This document shows positions 55,912 to 64,000 of a stretch of 64,000 nt of DNA, in pieces. Numbering within the stretch: the first letter of the stretch is position 1; each line of letters starts with the position of its first letter. This stretch comes from Macrocystis pyrifera. Its lineage: Eukaryota > Sar > Phaeophyceae > Laminariales > Laminariaceae. Position numbers and translations under genes: made by a program. The DNA lies in contig JASSKH010000003.1 in the NCBI GenBank assembly GCA_031763025.1, positions 14,504,992 through 14,568,991 of the forward strand. Direction: 5' to 3'. The notes beneath the pieces were generated by a model. The model did not search any database. It was not told the origin of the DNA and saw only the letters and a list, made by a program, of their open reading frames with translations.

Positions 55912-56175
55912 ATAGGCCTGAGGGACCGCCACAGGCCGCTAGGCGAAGGGAGGAAGAAGCCGGAGGAATGCGGCCAATGACCTCGGGATGGAACGTTGAT
56001 GAGGAATATAGCATGTATTGCGAATACCGGTAGCTAAAATGAAATGATGTGGGGAATTGAAATTGGGAAACGGCCGTGGCAGAGAAGCGTATGAAGGATA
56101 CTGCTGATTTACGGAAGGATATATTCGGTTTATATGGGAACGGCACATCTACGCTATATATTGTCGGTAGGCAAT
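55912..56175 (+). mobile_element. (TAA)n-tailed dispersed repeat
   Basis: Shares with 58284-58565 GAGGAAGAAGCCGGAGGAAT, GGATGGAACGTTGATGAGGA and TACCGGTAGCTAAAATGAAA. It ends CTACGCTATATATTGTCGG, then a short AATAATAAT tail, as in SINE or LINE 3' ends. Confidence 0.6.
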
Positions 56176-56302
56176 AATAATCATCACATGTCACATCAAT
56201 CAGCGTTACATACATGTCATGTTATATAGATACGATCTACACATGCATGCGTTGTACACACACACCAATGAGCAAGCGGATTACTCGTAGCAGATTTTAG
56301 AA

Positions 56303-57075
56303 GGGTATGCTCGGTACATGGTATACCGGCACCAAGGGTGGACGTACCGAAACTTATTGTTATGATACTGCCTCCACAGTATCGGGTATATCGCTGTTGA
56401 GGTCGTACCGAACTTGTCGAAGTGTCGGGTACCGGTGTCGAGAGTTCGTACCGAACCTTACCGGAATGTTCGGTATAGGGTATTGCGGCAGCAACAAATA
56501 CCCCGACAAAGTTCGGTAGGTAGAGTACTGCGACAGTAAGTACCGAACCATATTTGGTGGTAGCGTAAATACCCCCTGGCATTCGATATAATACCGTTCG
56601 TTACCGAAGTGTCGGGTACGTATTGGAATTTGTGGTCCTACCGGTATCGCGAGTTCGTACCTAACCTTGCCGGAGTGTTCGGTAGGATTTGCGAGCGTAT
56701 CGAACCCTCTCCGGTAAAGGTCCGTAGGGTCTATGTGTTGCGGCCGTACCGAGCACTCCGGTAAGGTTCGAACCCTCTCCGGTAAAGGTCCGTAGGGTCT
56801 ATGTGTTGCGGCCGTACCGAGCACTCCGGTAAGGTTCGAACCCTCTCCGGTAAAGGTCCGTAGGGTCTATGTGTTGCGGCCGTACCGATCACTCCGGTAA
56901 GGTTCGGTAGGGTATTTTTACCGAGCAAAACCCCCGGGCACTTTGGTACTCGTACCCTACCGAAAATGTCTTTGGGAGATTAGATTGTTCGGTAGGGTAT
57001 TTTTACCGAGCAAAACCCCCGGGTACTTTGGTACACGTACCCTACCGAACATGTCTTTGGAAGATTAGATTGCTC
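56303..57075. repeat. Minisatellite block rich in CCGGTAAGG / TACCGAAC motifs
   Basis: A 68-bp unit (CGAACCCTCTCCGGTAAAGG...) starts at 56701, 56769 and 56837. It is followed by an 85-bp duplication (TTCGGTAGGGTATTTTTACC at 56903 and 56988). Diverged, partly inverted relatives fill 56303-56700. Confidence 0.8.
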
Positions 57076-58283
57076 TGTTTTATACTCTTTGTTTCACGTC
57101 GTGTCTCTGTTTATATATTATTAATGTTTTGACCGGTATAGACGCTATCAACATCACATGGACCTTTCGATTTCGTGTACACTACGCGGTAGTATTAACA
57201 CATTCTCAATCAAAAATAACATTCGACCGACTTCATATGAACCTGCGTGTTTGTCCTGCGCCACGCTTCTTTCTTAAGACCCTCTCTCTATCGGCGGGGA
57301 AGCGCTACTGACAAGTATCATCTCTAATACGTGCTGCACCTTGGATGCGGCACACTCCATGTCTGTTTACACGTTGCATGTTTTACGTATACTGCTGTAG
57401 TATACACACGCCAGATTGAGAAGTATTACGTTTTGTTCACCGCTATTCCATTTGGCATCTGACAATGTGCATCTATTTATCCCGTGAATCATACCATCCA
57501 CATACGTACACCTGTATAAGTGAGTATCTATATCTACTAAGTGTAGAATCCAAATACTTTGAAACATGAAAATTGCTTATTTTGTTCGTGGCGGCAACAG
57601 TAGTGAGTGCCTGGCAGTATACTATAGTCTTGTTTGGTGAATACCAGATACTAATAATGTGGTTTAGACAGCCAGTCCGTCTACATATAGATACGAAACA
57701 AGTGTGCACAATATATAGCAACGTGAGCTATTAACGTCTATTTACGCGTAGCAAATGGGAATCCCTCCCCCCCTAAGTGCTCATCCCCCCCTATACCCCC
57801 TGCCCCTCTCTGCCTCTTTTGCTTTTTTGCTTGGCGATAACTGCTGTATATAGCACATGATCAACTCATGACGTCTATTTGTTTCTTATTTTGATGTCAC
57901 CACGAGTCACATCTTGGGCCGTCGAGGTGTGGTTTGTAGCACACACTCGCAACGCCCTCCCTCCTCCGCATGCACGCACGCACGTGCCACGTACAGGATG
58001 CACTCGACAATATTGATAGTATCGTACTCGTACAATGAATTTGATTCGTTCGGTTGTTCCAGTTGCCCGACGTACCTCTTCTGCATGGGGCTTAGAAGAG
58101 ATATACTGCCTGCTGCTGTGTATAGATTGATCGTCATCATGTTGTTATTATTAGGCTTGCCACCCGACAATTAATTGTAATGTGCGGCATGAGCTTCACC
58201 GTTGATCGATCAAAACACTCCTCCTGAAAGAAGAAATCCCCCGATACAAAAAGGAAACCTATGCACAAGGCCTGTCTATCTTC
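57076..58283. other. No supported gene
   Basis: Nothing recognised. Confidence 0.3.
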
Positions 58284-58565
58284 TATGTCTGAGGGACCGC
58301 CAGGCTGCTAGGGGAAGAGAGGAAGAAGCCGGAGGAATGCGACCAATGACCTGGGGATGGAACGTTGATGAGGAATAGTTTCCTAGAATACACTATAATA
58401 CCGGTAGCTAAAATGAAACGATGTGGGGAATGGAAATTGGGAAACGACTGGCAGAGAAGTGTATATGAGGAATACATACTACTGATTTACGGAAGTAGGA
58501 TATTCGGTTTAGATATAGGAAAGGCGTCTACGCTATATTGTCGAAAGGGAGGCATACAGACAGTA
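58284..58565 (+). mobile_element. (TAA)n-tailed dispersed repeat, second copy
   Basis: Collinear with 55912-56175 with small insertions; ends GTCTACGCTATATTGTCG, then a TAATAATAATGA tail. Confidence 0.6.
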
Positions 58566-59596
58566 TAGTAATAATAATGATGTCTACTTCCTTTATCTCA
58601 TAATGTCGTTATTTACCATCCCATCCATGCTGATTTGACCTGTCTATGCATGCATCACTCTTTCGCGGAGTATACTTATATTTGCCTTGGTAACCTGATA
58701 TGTTATACCTGTACTGCTATATGAACGAACATATGCGTGTCTTCCTCTCCTCTGCTTCATGGGGCGTCTTTACTCTCATTGTATATTCCGTTGTTGTTTG
58801 TGAGTTGTTGTGTCGCAACTGCTGGGTGATGTTGGGTAGACAACAGAGGTACGTGAATGATGGCTCACATCACCGTCAAACCGATTGTGTATATGTATAC
58901 CATTGAATGTACTACTACCTGGTGCAAGGTACCATCAGAATATAGACTCATAGACTCAGCAGCAAGCATAATACGAGTATGTATGTATATCCAGAGTTAG
59001 TAGGATACTTGCTGGTTCAGAGTGATGGAAGAAAGATCACCATCACAATGTACTACAGCAGTATCTGCGGCATCACAGACAATGCGAATGATCGATTCAT
59101 GTCATTCATGTCGGACTGGAATGAATGTGTACGACACACTTTGTCGGAAGGCAATTCATATACAGTACCCGTAATAATATTAATAGTTTTCCGATACGTA
59201 TCATTTCCTATTTTCTCCCCCACTTCCGTCCTCCTGGTATAATATATATGCAGACATATTATGTATATCACCGCCCGTGGGCGATATACAGCAAGAAAGA
59301 AAAGTATTTTAATTTCCAGCGACGAAAAGTCAGGCCTCAACCTGTCTGTCTGCTGTCTGCCTGTTCAGCTCCGTTTTTCGGTGTTCCTGAGGTGCAGGGT
59401 GCCGAGACAGTTGAACGTTGAAATATAGCCTGTAGGGATAGCATATTACCAGTGAGGTCGTATTTATATTAATAGTATACACGCGACCAGCACAAGTAAT
59501 ACATTATACCAGGTACTCGAAGTTTCTAAATGCCAGAGGAGAGCCAGGAGCCAGCAAGGTTTCGGTTTACTCACTCATTATATTAGTATGCTTGCC
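58566..59596. other. No supported gene
   Basis: Nothing recognised. Confidence 0.3.
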
Positions 59597-59665
59597 TTAT
59601 TCCGACAACATAGCGTAGATGCCGTTCCTATATAAACCGAATATCCTTCCGTAAATCAGCAGTAT
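59597..59665 (-). mobile_element. 3' fragment of the (TAA)n-tailed repeat
   Basis: CCGACAACATAGCGTAGATG and CCGAATATCCTTCCGTAAAT are the complement of the ends of the two longer copies. Confidence 0.6.
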
Positions 59666-60041
59666 TGACGGCATTTCGATGATTCGGGGTATTTCCAAGT
59701 TCGTCGTATGGTCTATACCTACATCGAGATAGTAGTACAGCAGTGCGTAGCAGTAAGTACTATTTAATAGTGTACATAGTGTGGTAATATCGCGTAATGT
59801 CGGTGTCATAAAGACGCCCTAATTTTATTCCAGGTAGTTGCTTCAACCACAGACTACATACTACATACAACATATATGTTGTACGTATACCTACTCCCTG
59901 AGCTCGGGTCTCGGGGGAAACTTGTTCAGGAACCTTTCACATGTCTGTCAGACAAGCCATCTTCAGCTCATTCTCACTTCCACGATCGAAATGTTTCGAG
60001 GCAGATCATCCCCGATCCTGTATGGTTTATCGTAGCTCATG
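59666..60041. other. No supported gene
   Basis: Nothing recognised. Confidence 0.3.
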
Positions 60042-60155
60042 TTGCCGGGTGGGGCCATAGTAAATATAGGACCAAATATTGTTCGTAAAAATAGGGGAAT
60101 ATATATAGGTTTATGTGTGTACCGTAGGTCTTATTTACTATATGGTCCCCCGTAA
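60042..60155. mobile_element. M1 MITE, degraded left end
   Basis: The left end reads TTGCCGGGTGGGGCCATAG; the right end GGTCCCCCGTAA is intact. Confidence 0.75.
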
Positions 60156-60828
60156 TAAATAGTACGTAGCGCATGTCTCCTGGATTGGACCAGATTATGT
60201 ACCGTTAATGTTATGAAGATAGATCCTCCGCAAACTTCTCACGACGCGGCGTTCTACGATAGAGGTTCACCCCTAAATTTTCTGAGGCTCCTCACTTGAC
60301 CTTAAGGAGCTCCATATACTTCACCCGAAAATGACTTCAACAAAAGTCAAATTGCATCCCGATGAATAATCCCATGGCCCACGTATGTATGTATGCAAAA
60401 ACGTCATAATATTGGGGTCATTCCGACGATTTTGGGTAAAGGAACCCAGTCATTCAGAAAACATTTTAGCGGAAACGTGCTACCCTCTATCGTAGAAGGC
60501 GTCCAACGGCAGGTGAGAAACTATTTACAGATGATCTACGTATGAATAAATATCATTATTTTCCCGAGGTGTGAAAAACTTTCGGGAAATTTTCCTTGTC
60601 GGCACTACGTATGTCACATCTGGCACGCTCATACGTAACCCATATCGAGCGGAAAACGCAAAAAAAAAAAAAGTTTGATTAGATTTAGCGTAAAGTGTCA
60701 AGACTAAAGTGTTAAGACTCAGTTTTAGTACTCGTACGAGATGAGTGAGAACATTTCGACGTGATCACAGGTGCTGAAGCGGTACGTTACGGTATAAAAC
60801 GGGAACTGTGTCGTTGTACGCGCGAGGC
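60156..60828. other. No supported gene
   Basis: Nothing recognised. Confidence 0.3.
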
Positions 60829-61262
60829 GGGGGGGGGGGGGGGAGGGGGGGGGGGGGGGGGAGGTACTCGATAGGAGAGATGTACTCGATCTCATGCATG
60901 GCCGTAGTCGTATGACCATAGACCCTCGCATCCCTACAATGCCGGGACGGAGCATGTCGGGTTTTCACCGACCAGGCAGACATTGCTTGCACCAAGCGCG
61001 AAGCGCCGTGAGGTGTCCGGCGAGTCGCATGAAGTGTGAGCTGCATCCTACTAAGAACCGCCTGTGAGGCGGACTTGCATATGGATGACAGCTTCAATGA
61101 GTTAGTTTAGTTTCCGGTGTGGCCACTTCCAGAGACAGCAATGGGAGTACTATGTAACTGCCTCTTGGGTGCCTTACCTTGAACACTACGTGACACCATC
61201 AATTCCCTTGTGCATAGTAAAGGTTCTTTACCTCGCACAAATGATCTAACTCAACGACCAGT
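60829..61262 (-). mobile_element. Longest poly(C)-tailed retroposon, A type
   Basis: A G-rich run (60829-60861), then GTACTCGATAGGAGAGATGT, the shared body, TTTAGTTTCCGGTGTGGCCA and GGTTCTTTACCTCGCACAAA. It runs into the next G run. On the minus strand it starts near 61262 and ends in poly(C). Confidence 0.75.
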
Positions 61263-61599
61263 TGTCCAGTTGTGGGGGGAGGGGGGGGGGGGGGAGGGGT
61301 ACTCATTTGTTACTTTCCTTAGTCATTTGATCATTGACCACGCACTCCTTTCGAGACGCAGGGGGGGAGGGCGGGGTGTACTCATTATCAGGTGGGGGGG
61401 AGGGTGTACTCGATATCATTCATGACCGTGGTCGTATGACCATAGACCGGGGGGGGGAGTGTACTCGATATCATGCATGGCCGTAGTCGTATGACCATAG
61501 ACCGGGTGGGGGAGTGTACTCGATATCCTGCACGGCCGGAGTCGTACTGTCGCATCCCTACAATGCCGGGACGGAAAACGTCAGGGTATCACCAGGGGA
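61263..61599 (-). mobile_element. Head-to-tail pile of short retroposon ends
   Basis: At least five successive copies, each opening with a G run and a GTACTC-type end. They start near 61275 (B), 61363, 61390, 61448 and 61503 (A), and all are cut to different short lengths. Confidence 0.7.
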
Positions 61600-62110
61600 G
61601 CGGGGGGGGGGGGTGTACTCGATAGGAGAGATGTACTCGATCTCATGCATGGCCGTAGTCGTATGACCATAGACCCTCGCATCCCTACAATGCCGGGACG
61701 GAGCATGTCGGGTTTTCACCGACCAGGCAGACATTGCTTGCACCAAGCACGAAGCGCCGTGGGGTGTCCGGCGAGTCGCATGAAGGGTGAGCTGCATCCT
61801 ACTAAGAACCGCTTGTGAGGCGGACTGGGGAGCGGGGGGGGGGGGGGGGGGGGGGGGGGGGTACTCGATTTCTTGCACATGGCCGTAGTCGTATGACCAT
61901 AGACCCTCGCACCCCTACAATGCCGGGACGGAGCACGTTGGGTTTCCATTGACCAGGCAGGCATTGCTTGCACCAAGCGCGAAGCGCCGTGAGGTGCTGG
62001 GCGAGTCGCATGAAGAGTGAGCTGCATCCCACTAAAAACCGCTTTTGGGGCAGACTGTCTTGCATACGGTTGACAGCGTCAATGAATTGGCTTATTTTCT
62101 GGTGTGGTCA
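61600..62110 (-). mobile_element. Two more retroposon copies in tandem, A type
   Basis: Copies start after the G runs at 61600-61611 and 61834-61860. Both extend past GCACCAAGCGCGAAGCGCCG to the GTGAGCTGCATCC segment, and the second reaches TTCTGGTGTGGTCACTTCC. Confidence 0.7.
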
Positions 62111-62354
62111 CTTCCAGAGGTAAGGGGTGGAGGCGGGGGGGGGGGGGTGACGTGTTGTGCCAACGAGCGACAGGAAGCGATTGCTACGTGCTGTCTCGAT
62201 ACGGCAAAAATGGCGCGTACTGCTGTATTGTAGCGGGGGGGGGGGGGGGGGGGGGGGGGGCAGGGGAGCAATCCGACGTGGTCAGTCGACGACGAGAGAA
62301 GCAAGGACTGACGCCCTGGGCCGGCACAGTAAAAAAAAGGCGCCTACCGTAGCG
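62111..62354. repeat. G-run-rich spacer
   Basis: G runs near 62137 and 62236-62260 separate short unique pieces. No element end is clear. Confidence 0.5.
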
Positions 62355-62770
62355 GAGATGGGGGGGGGGGGGGGGGGGGGGGGGGGGTGTACTCGATAGG
62401 AGAGATGTACTCGATCTCATGCATGGCCATAGTCGTATGACCATAGACCCTCGCATCCCTACAATGCCGGGACGGAGCATGTCGGGTTTTCACCGACCAG
62501 GCAGACATTGCTTGCACCAAGCGCGAAGCGCCGTGAGGTGTTCGGCGAGTCGCATGAAGGGTGAGCTGCGTCCTGCTAAGAACCGCCTGTGAGGCGGACT
62601 TGCATATGGATGACAGCTTCAATGAGTTAGTTTAGTTTCCGGTGTAGCCACTTCCAGAGACAGCAGTGGGAGTACTATGTAACTGCCTCTTGGGTGCCTT
62701 ACCTTGAACACTACGTGGTACGATGAATTCCCTTGTGCTGAGTAAAGGTTCTTTACTTCGCACAAATGCT
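62355..62770 (-). mobile_element. Poly(C)-tailed retroposon, A type, nearly full length
   Basis: A G run of about 28 (62360-62387), then a copy almost identical to 60829-61262 up to GGTTCTTTACTTCGCACAAATG, where the two diverge. Confidence 0.75.
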
Positions 62771-63061
62771 GTTGCCTGTAGCTCCCTCCCTTTCGTGTCG
62801 CTTCGTCCGCGCAGCAGAAGATATCTGTCCTTCCTGAGTACGTATGCTTTCCGTCTGGCAGCCTTTCTGAAGTCCTTGCGTCGTTTGTATACTGTTTTCA
62901 TTTCAATTTTTTTTTTTTTTTGTTTCATTGTTTTTTTGCTCTTATTTTCTGGTCCTGCTTGTGTTGTGGTGTTCTCGTACCCGGTACGCTGTCATTTCAC
63001 TCGCTTGACACTTGAATTTGCGATTCTTTTTTCTTTTTTCTTTTCTTTTTATGTTTTGGTC
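62771..63061. other. No supported gene
   Basis: T-rich stretches; nothing recognised. Confidence 0.3.
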
Positions 63062-63285
63062 TTCCTCTGTCTCACAGTCTGTGACCGCAGAATCAGTATC
63101 CCTCTAGGATAAGGAATCAGGACGGACACTATTACGGGGGTCCATAGTTAACGGGACGAAATTTTGTTAGTAAAAATAGTTAAATATATAGGTTTTTATG
63201 TACACCATAGGTCCTGTTAACTATGGACCCCCGTAATAGGTGCACTGATGAAGCTGGGTAGAAAGGACGATTTAATGTGAAGACA
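63062..63285 (-). mobile_element. Family-C half element interrupted by an M1 MITE
   Basis: CACAGTCTGTGACCGCAGAA and ATAAGGAATCAGGACGG are followed, after the MITE, by GCTGGGTAGAAAGGACGA and TTTAATGTGAA, the complement of 47655-47795. Confidence 0.6.
63132..63236. mobile_element. M1 MITE
   Basis: TTACGGGGGTCCATAGTTAA to GGACCCCCGTAA, flanked by TA, inside the family-C repeat. Confidence 0.85.
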
Positions 63286-63312
63286 ACAACAACAACAACA
63301 ACAACAAATGAT
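63286..63312 (+). repeat. (CAA)n microsatellite
   Basis: About eight CAA units. Confidence 0.85.
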
Positions 63313-63335
63313 CTAACTCGACGACCAGCTGTGGG

Positions 63336-63420
63336 CGGGGGGGGGGGGGGGGGGCGTACTCATTTGTTGCTTGCCTTAGTCGTTTGACCATTGACCACGC
63401 ATCCCTTTCGAGACGGACCG
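63336..63420 (-). mobile_element. Poly(C)-tailed retroposon fragment, B type
   Basis: A G run (63338-63354), then GTACTCATTTGTTGCTTGCC and CACGCATCCCTTTCGAGACG. Confidence 0.65.
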
Positions 63421-63504
63421 CCGTTGCTACTCCTAATAGAGACACCTTCAACAATTAGGCGCTCATTACGTTGCTTCCATGTATCACATACCTGGTAGTT
63501 TTTT

Positions 63505-63893
63505 TTTGCTAACCTTGTCCCCTTCCTGTTTGGTCTCCTGTGGCCACCATCTATCTCCTAGAATAGCGATCGTTTTCTCGCTGCTATCTGATGTACGCAA
63601 CTCCTCCATGTGTCACATTCGCCTATTTCCCTCATCTCCTCTTCCGACACATCCCGTTCCTCCTTGTACATTTCACATTCTCCTACTTTGTGAGTTCTAC
63701 TCTCTATTGCTTTGCCACACGGGCACATCTGTGCATCTACTTCCTCCTCCTCCCGGTTACTGGTATACCTCTTTCTTCTTTCTGGCAGGTCCAGGTCCCC
63801 TACACGAAATCACAGTTTCAGCGTTTTCGCGAAGTCCATTGGGCCGTGCAAGTACGTTTTCATTATTATACCTTCCCTCAATACCCTGGGATC
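63505..63893 (-). mobile_element. 3' end of a second LINE copy, 5' truncated
   Basis: Homologous to 8465-8845 (GGCCACCATCTATCTCCTAG, CTCATCTCCTCTTCC, GCTTTGCCACACGGGCACA). On the minus strand it encodes the same Cys-rich C-terminal block around CPCGKA. Homology stops near 63893, so the copy is truncated before the reverse transcriptase. Confidence 0.75.
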
Positions 63894-64000
63894 TGAGTTA
63901 CCACGACATAAGGGCAGGGAAGGCGAAATATAGAGCGAAAAGGGCCAAGGAAATGCGCAAAGAAGTTGAAGTACACCGATGACGTTCGGCCCTAGTAGGA
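63894..64000. other. Window end, nothing recognised
   Basis: Unique A/G-rich sequence running off the window. Confidence 0.3.

Noticed and set aside
60765..62622. Recurring open frame with HCRDARVYGHTTTAMHEIEY-type protein
   Set aside because: It recurs because the retroposon recurs; it runs into a proline run encoded by the poly(C) tail and the copies are truncated differently.

Overview
This is a repeat-rich nuclear segment from a eukaryote. Genes are sparse, large and interrupted by long GT-AG introns, and nothing resembles an operon or bacterial layout. The best hint of lineage is the first exon of the fatty-acid desaturase. It starts with a signal-peptide-like stretch whose predicted cleavage falls before a phenylalanine (Ala-Phe), followed by a Ser/Ala/Arg-rich stretch, like the ASAFAP-type plastid targeting of stramenopiles and other secondary-plastid algae. 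I infer an ochrophyte-like alga; this is not proven.

Two protein-coding genes can be reconstructed, both on the minus strand. (1) 24533-34297: a five-exon membrane fatty-acid desaturase of the FAD2 type, 463 residues, with histidine boxes HECGH, HAVHH and HVAHH and every exon joined in phase 0. (2) 40627-53254: a four-exon protein of about 884 residues with three separate calponin-homology domains and long low-complexity linkers. Its second exon carries one extra base in a T run, which looks like a sequence error or a recent frameshift. They share no obvious pathway; the first makes polyunsaturated lipids and the second probably organises the cytoskeleton.

The remainder is mostly mobile DNA. 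2.9-6 kb holds a 300-bp tandem repeat carrying a miniature LTR (TRIM-like) element. 7-8 kb and 17-18 kb hold two copies of a GGGTC-rich inverted-repeat transposon. 8.5-12.5 kb is a decayed minus-strand LINE, with a second 3' end at 63.5 kb. 13.7-15.3 kb is a minisatellite hit by several transposons. About 20 copies of a Stowaway-like MITE (ends TTACGGGGG...CCCCCGTAA, TA target) are scattered throughout, some nested. 35.9-38.4 kb is a three-level nest whose core is a 2.2-kb foldback element built of 42-bp palindromic subrepeats. 60.8-63.4 kb and several other places hold short 5'-truncated retroposons that end in a poly(C) tract (poly(G) on the plus strand) and pile up head to tail. tRNA-derived SINEs occur at 35, 48 and 49.7 kb.
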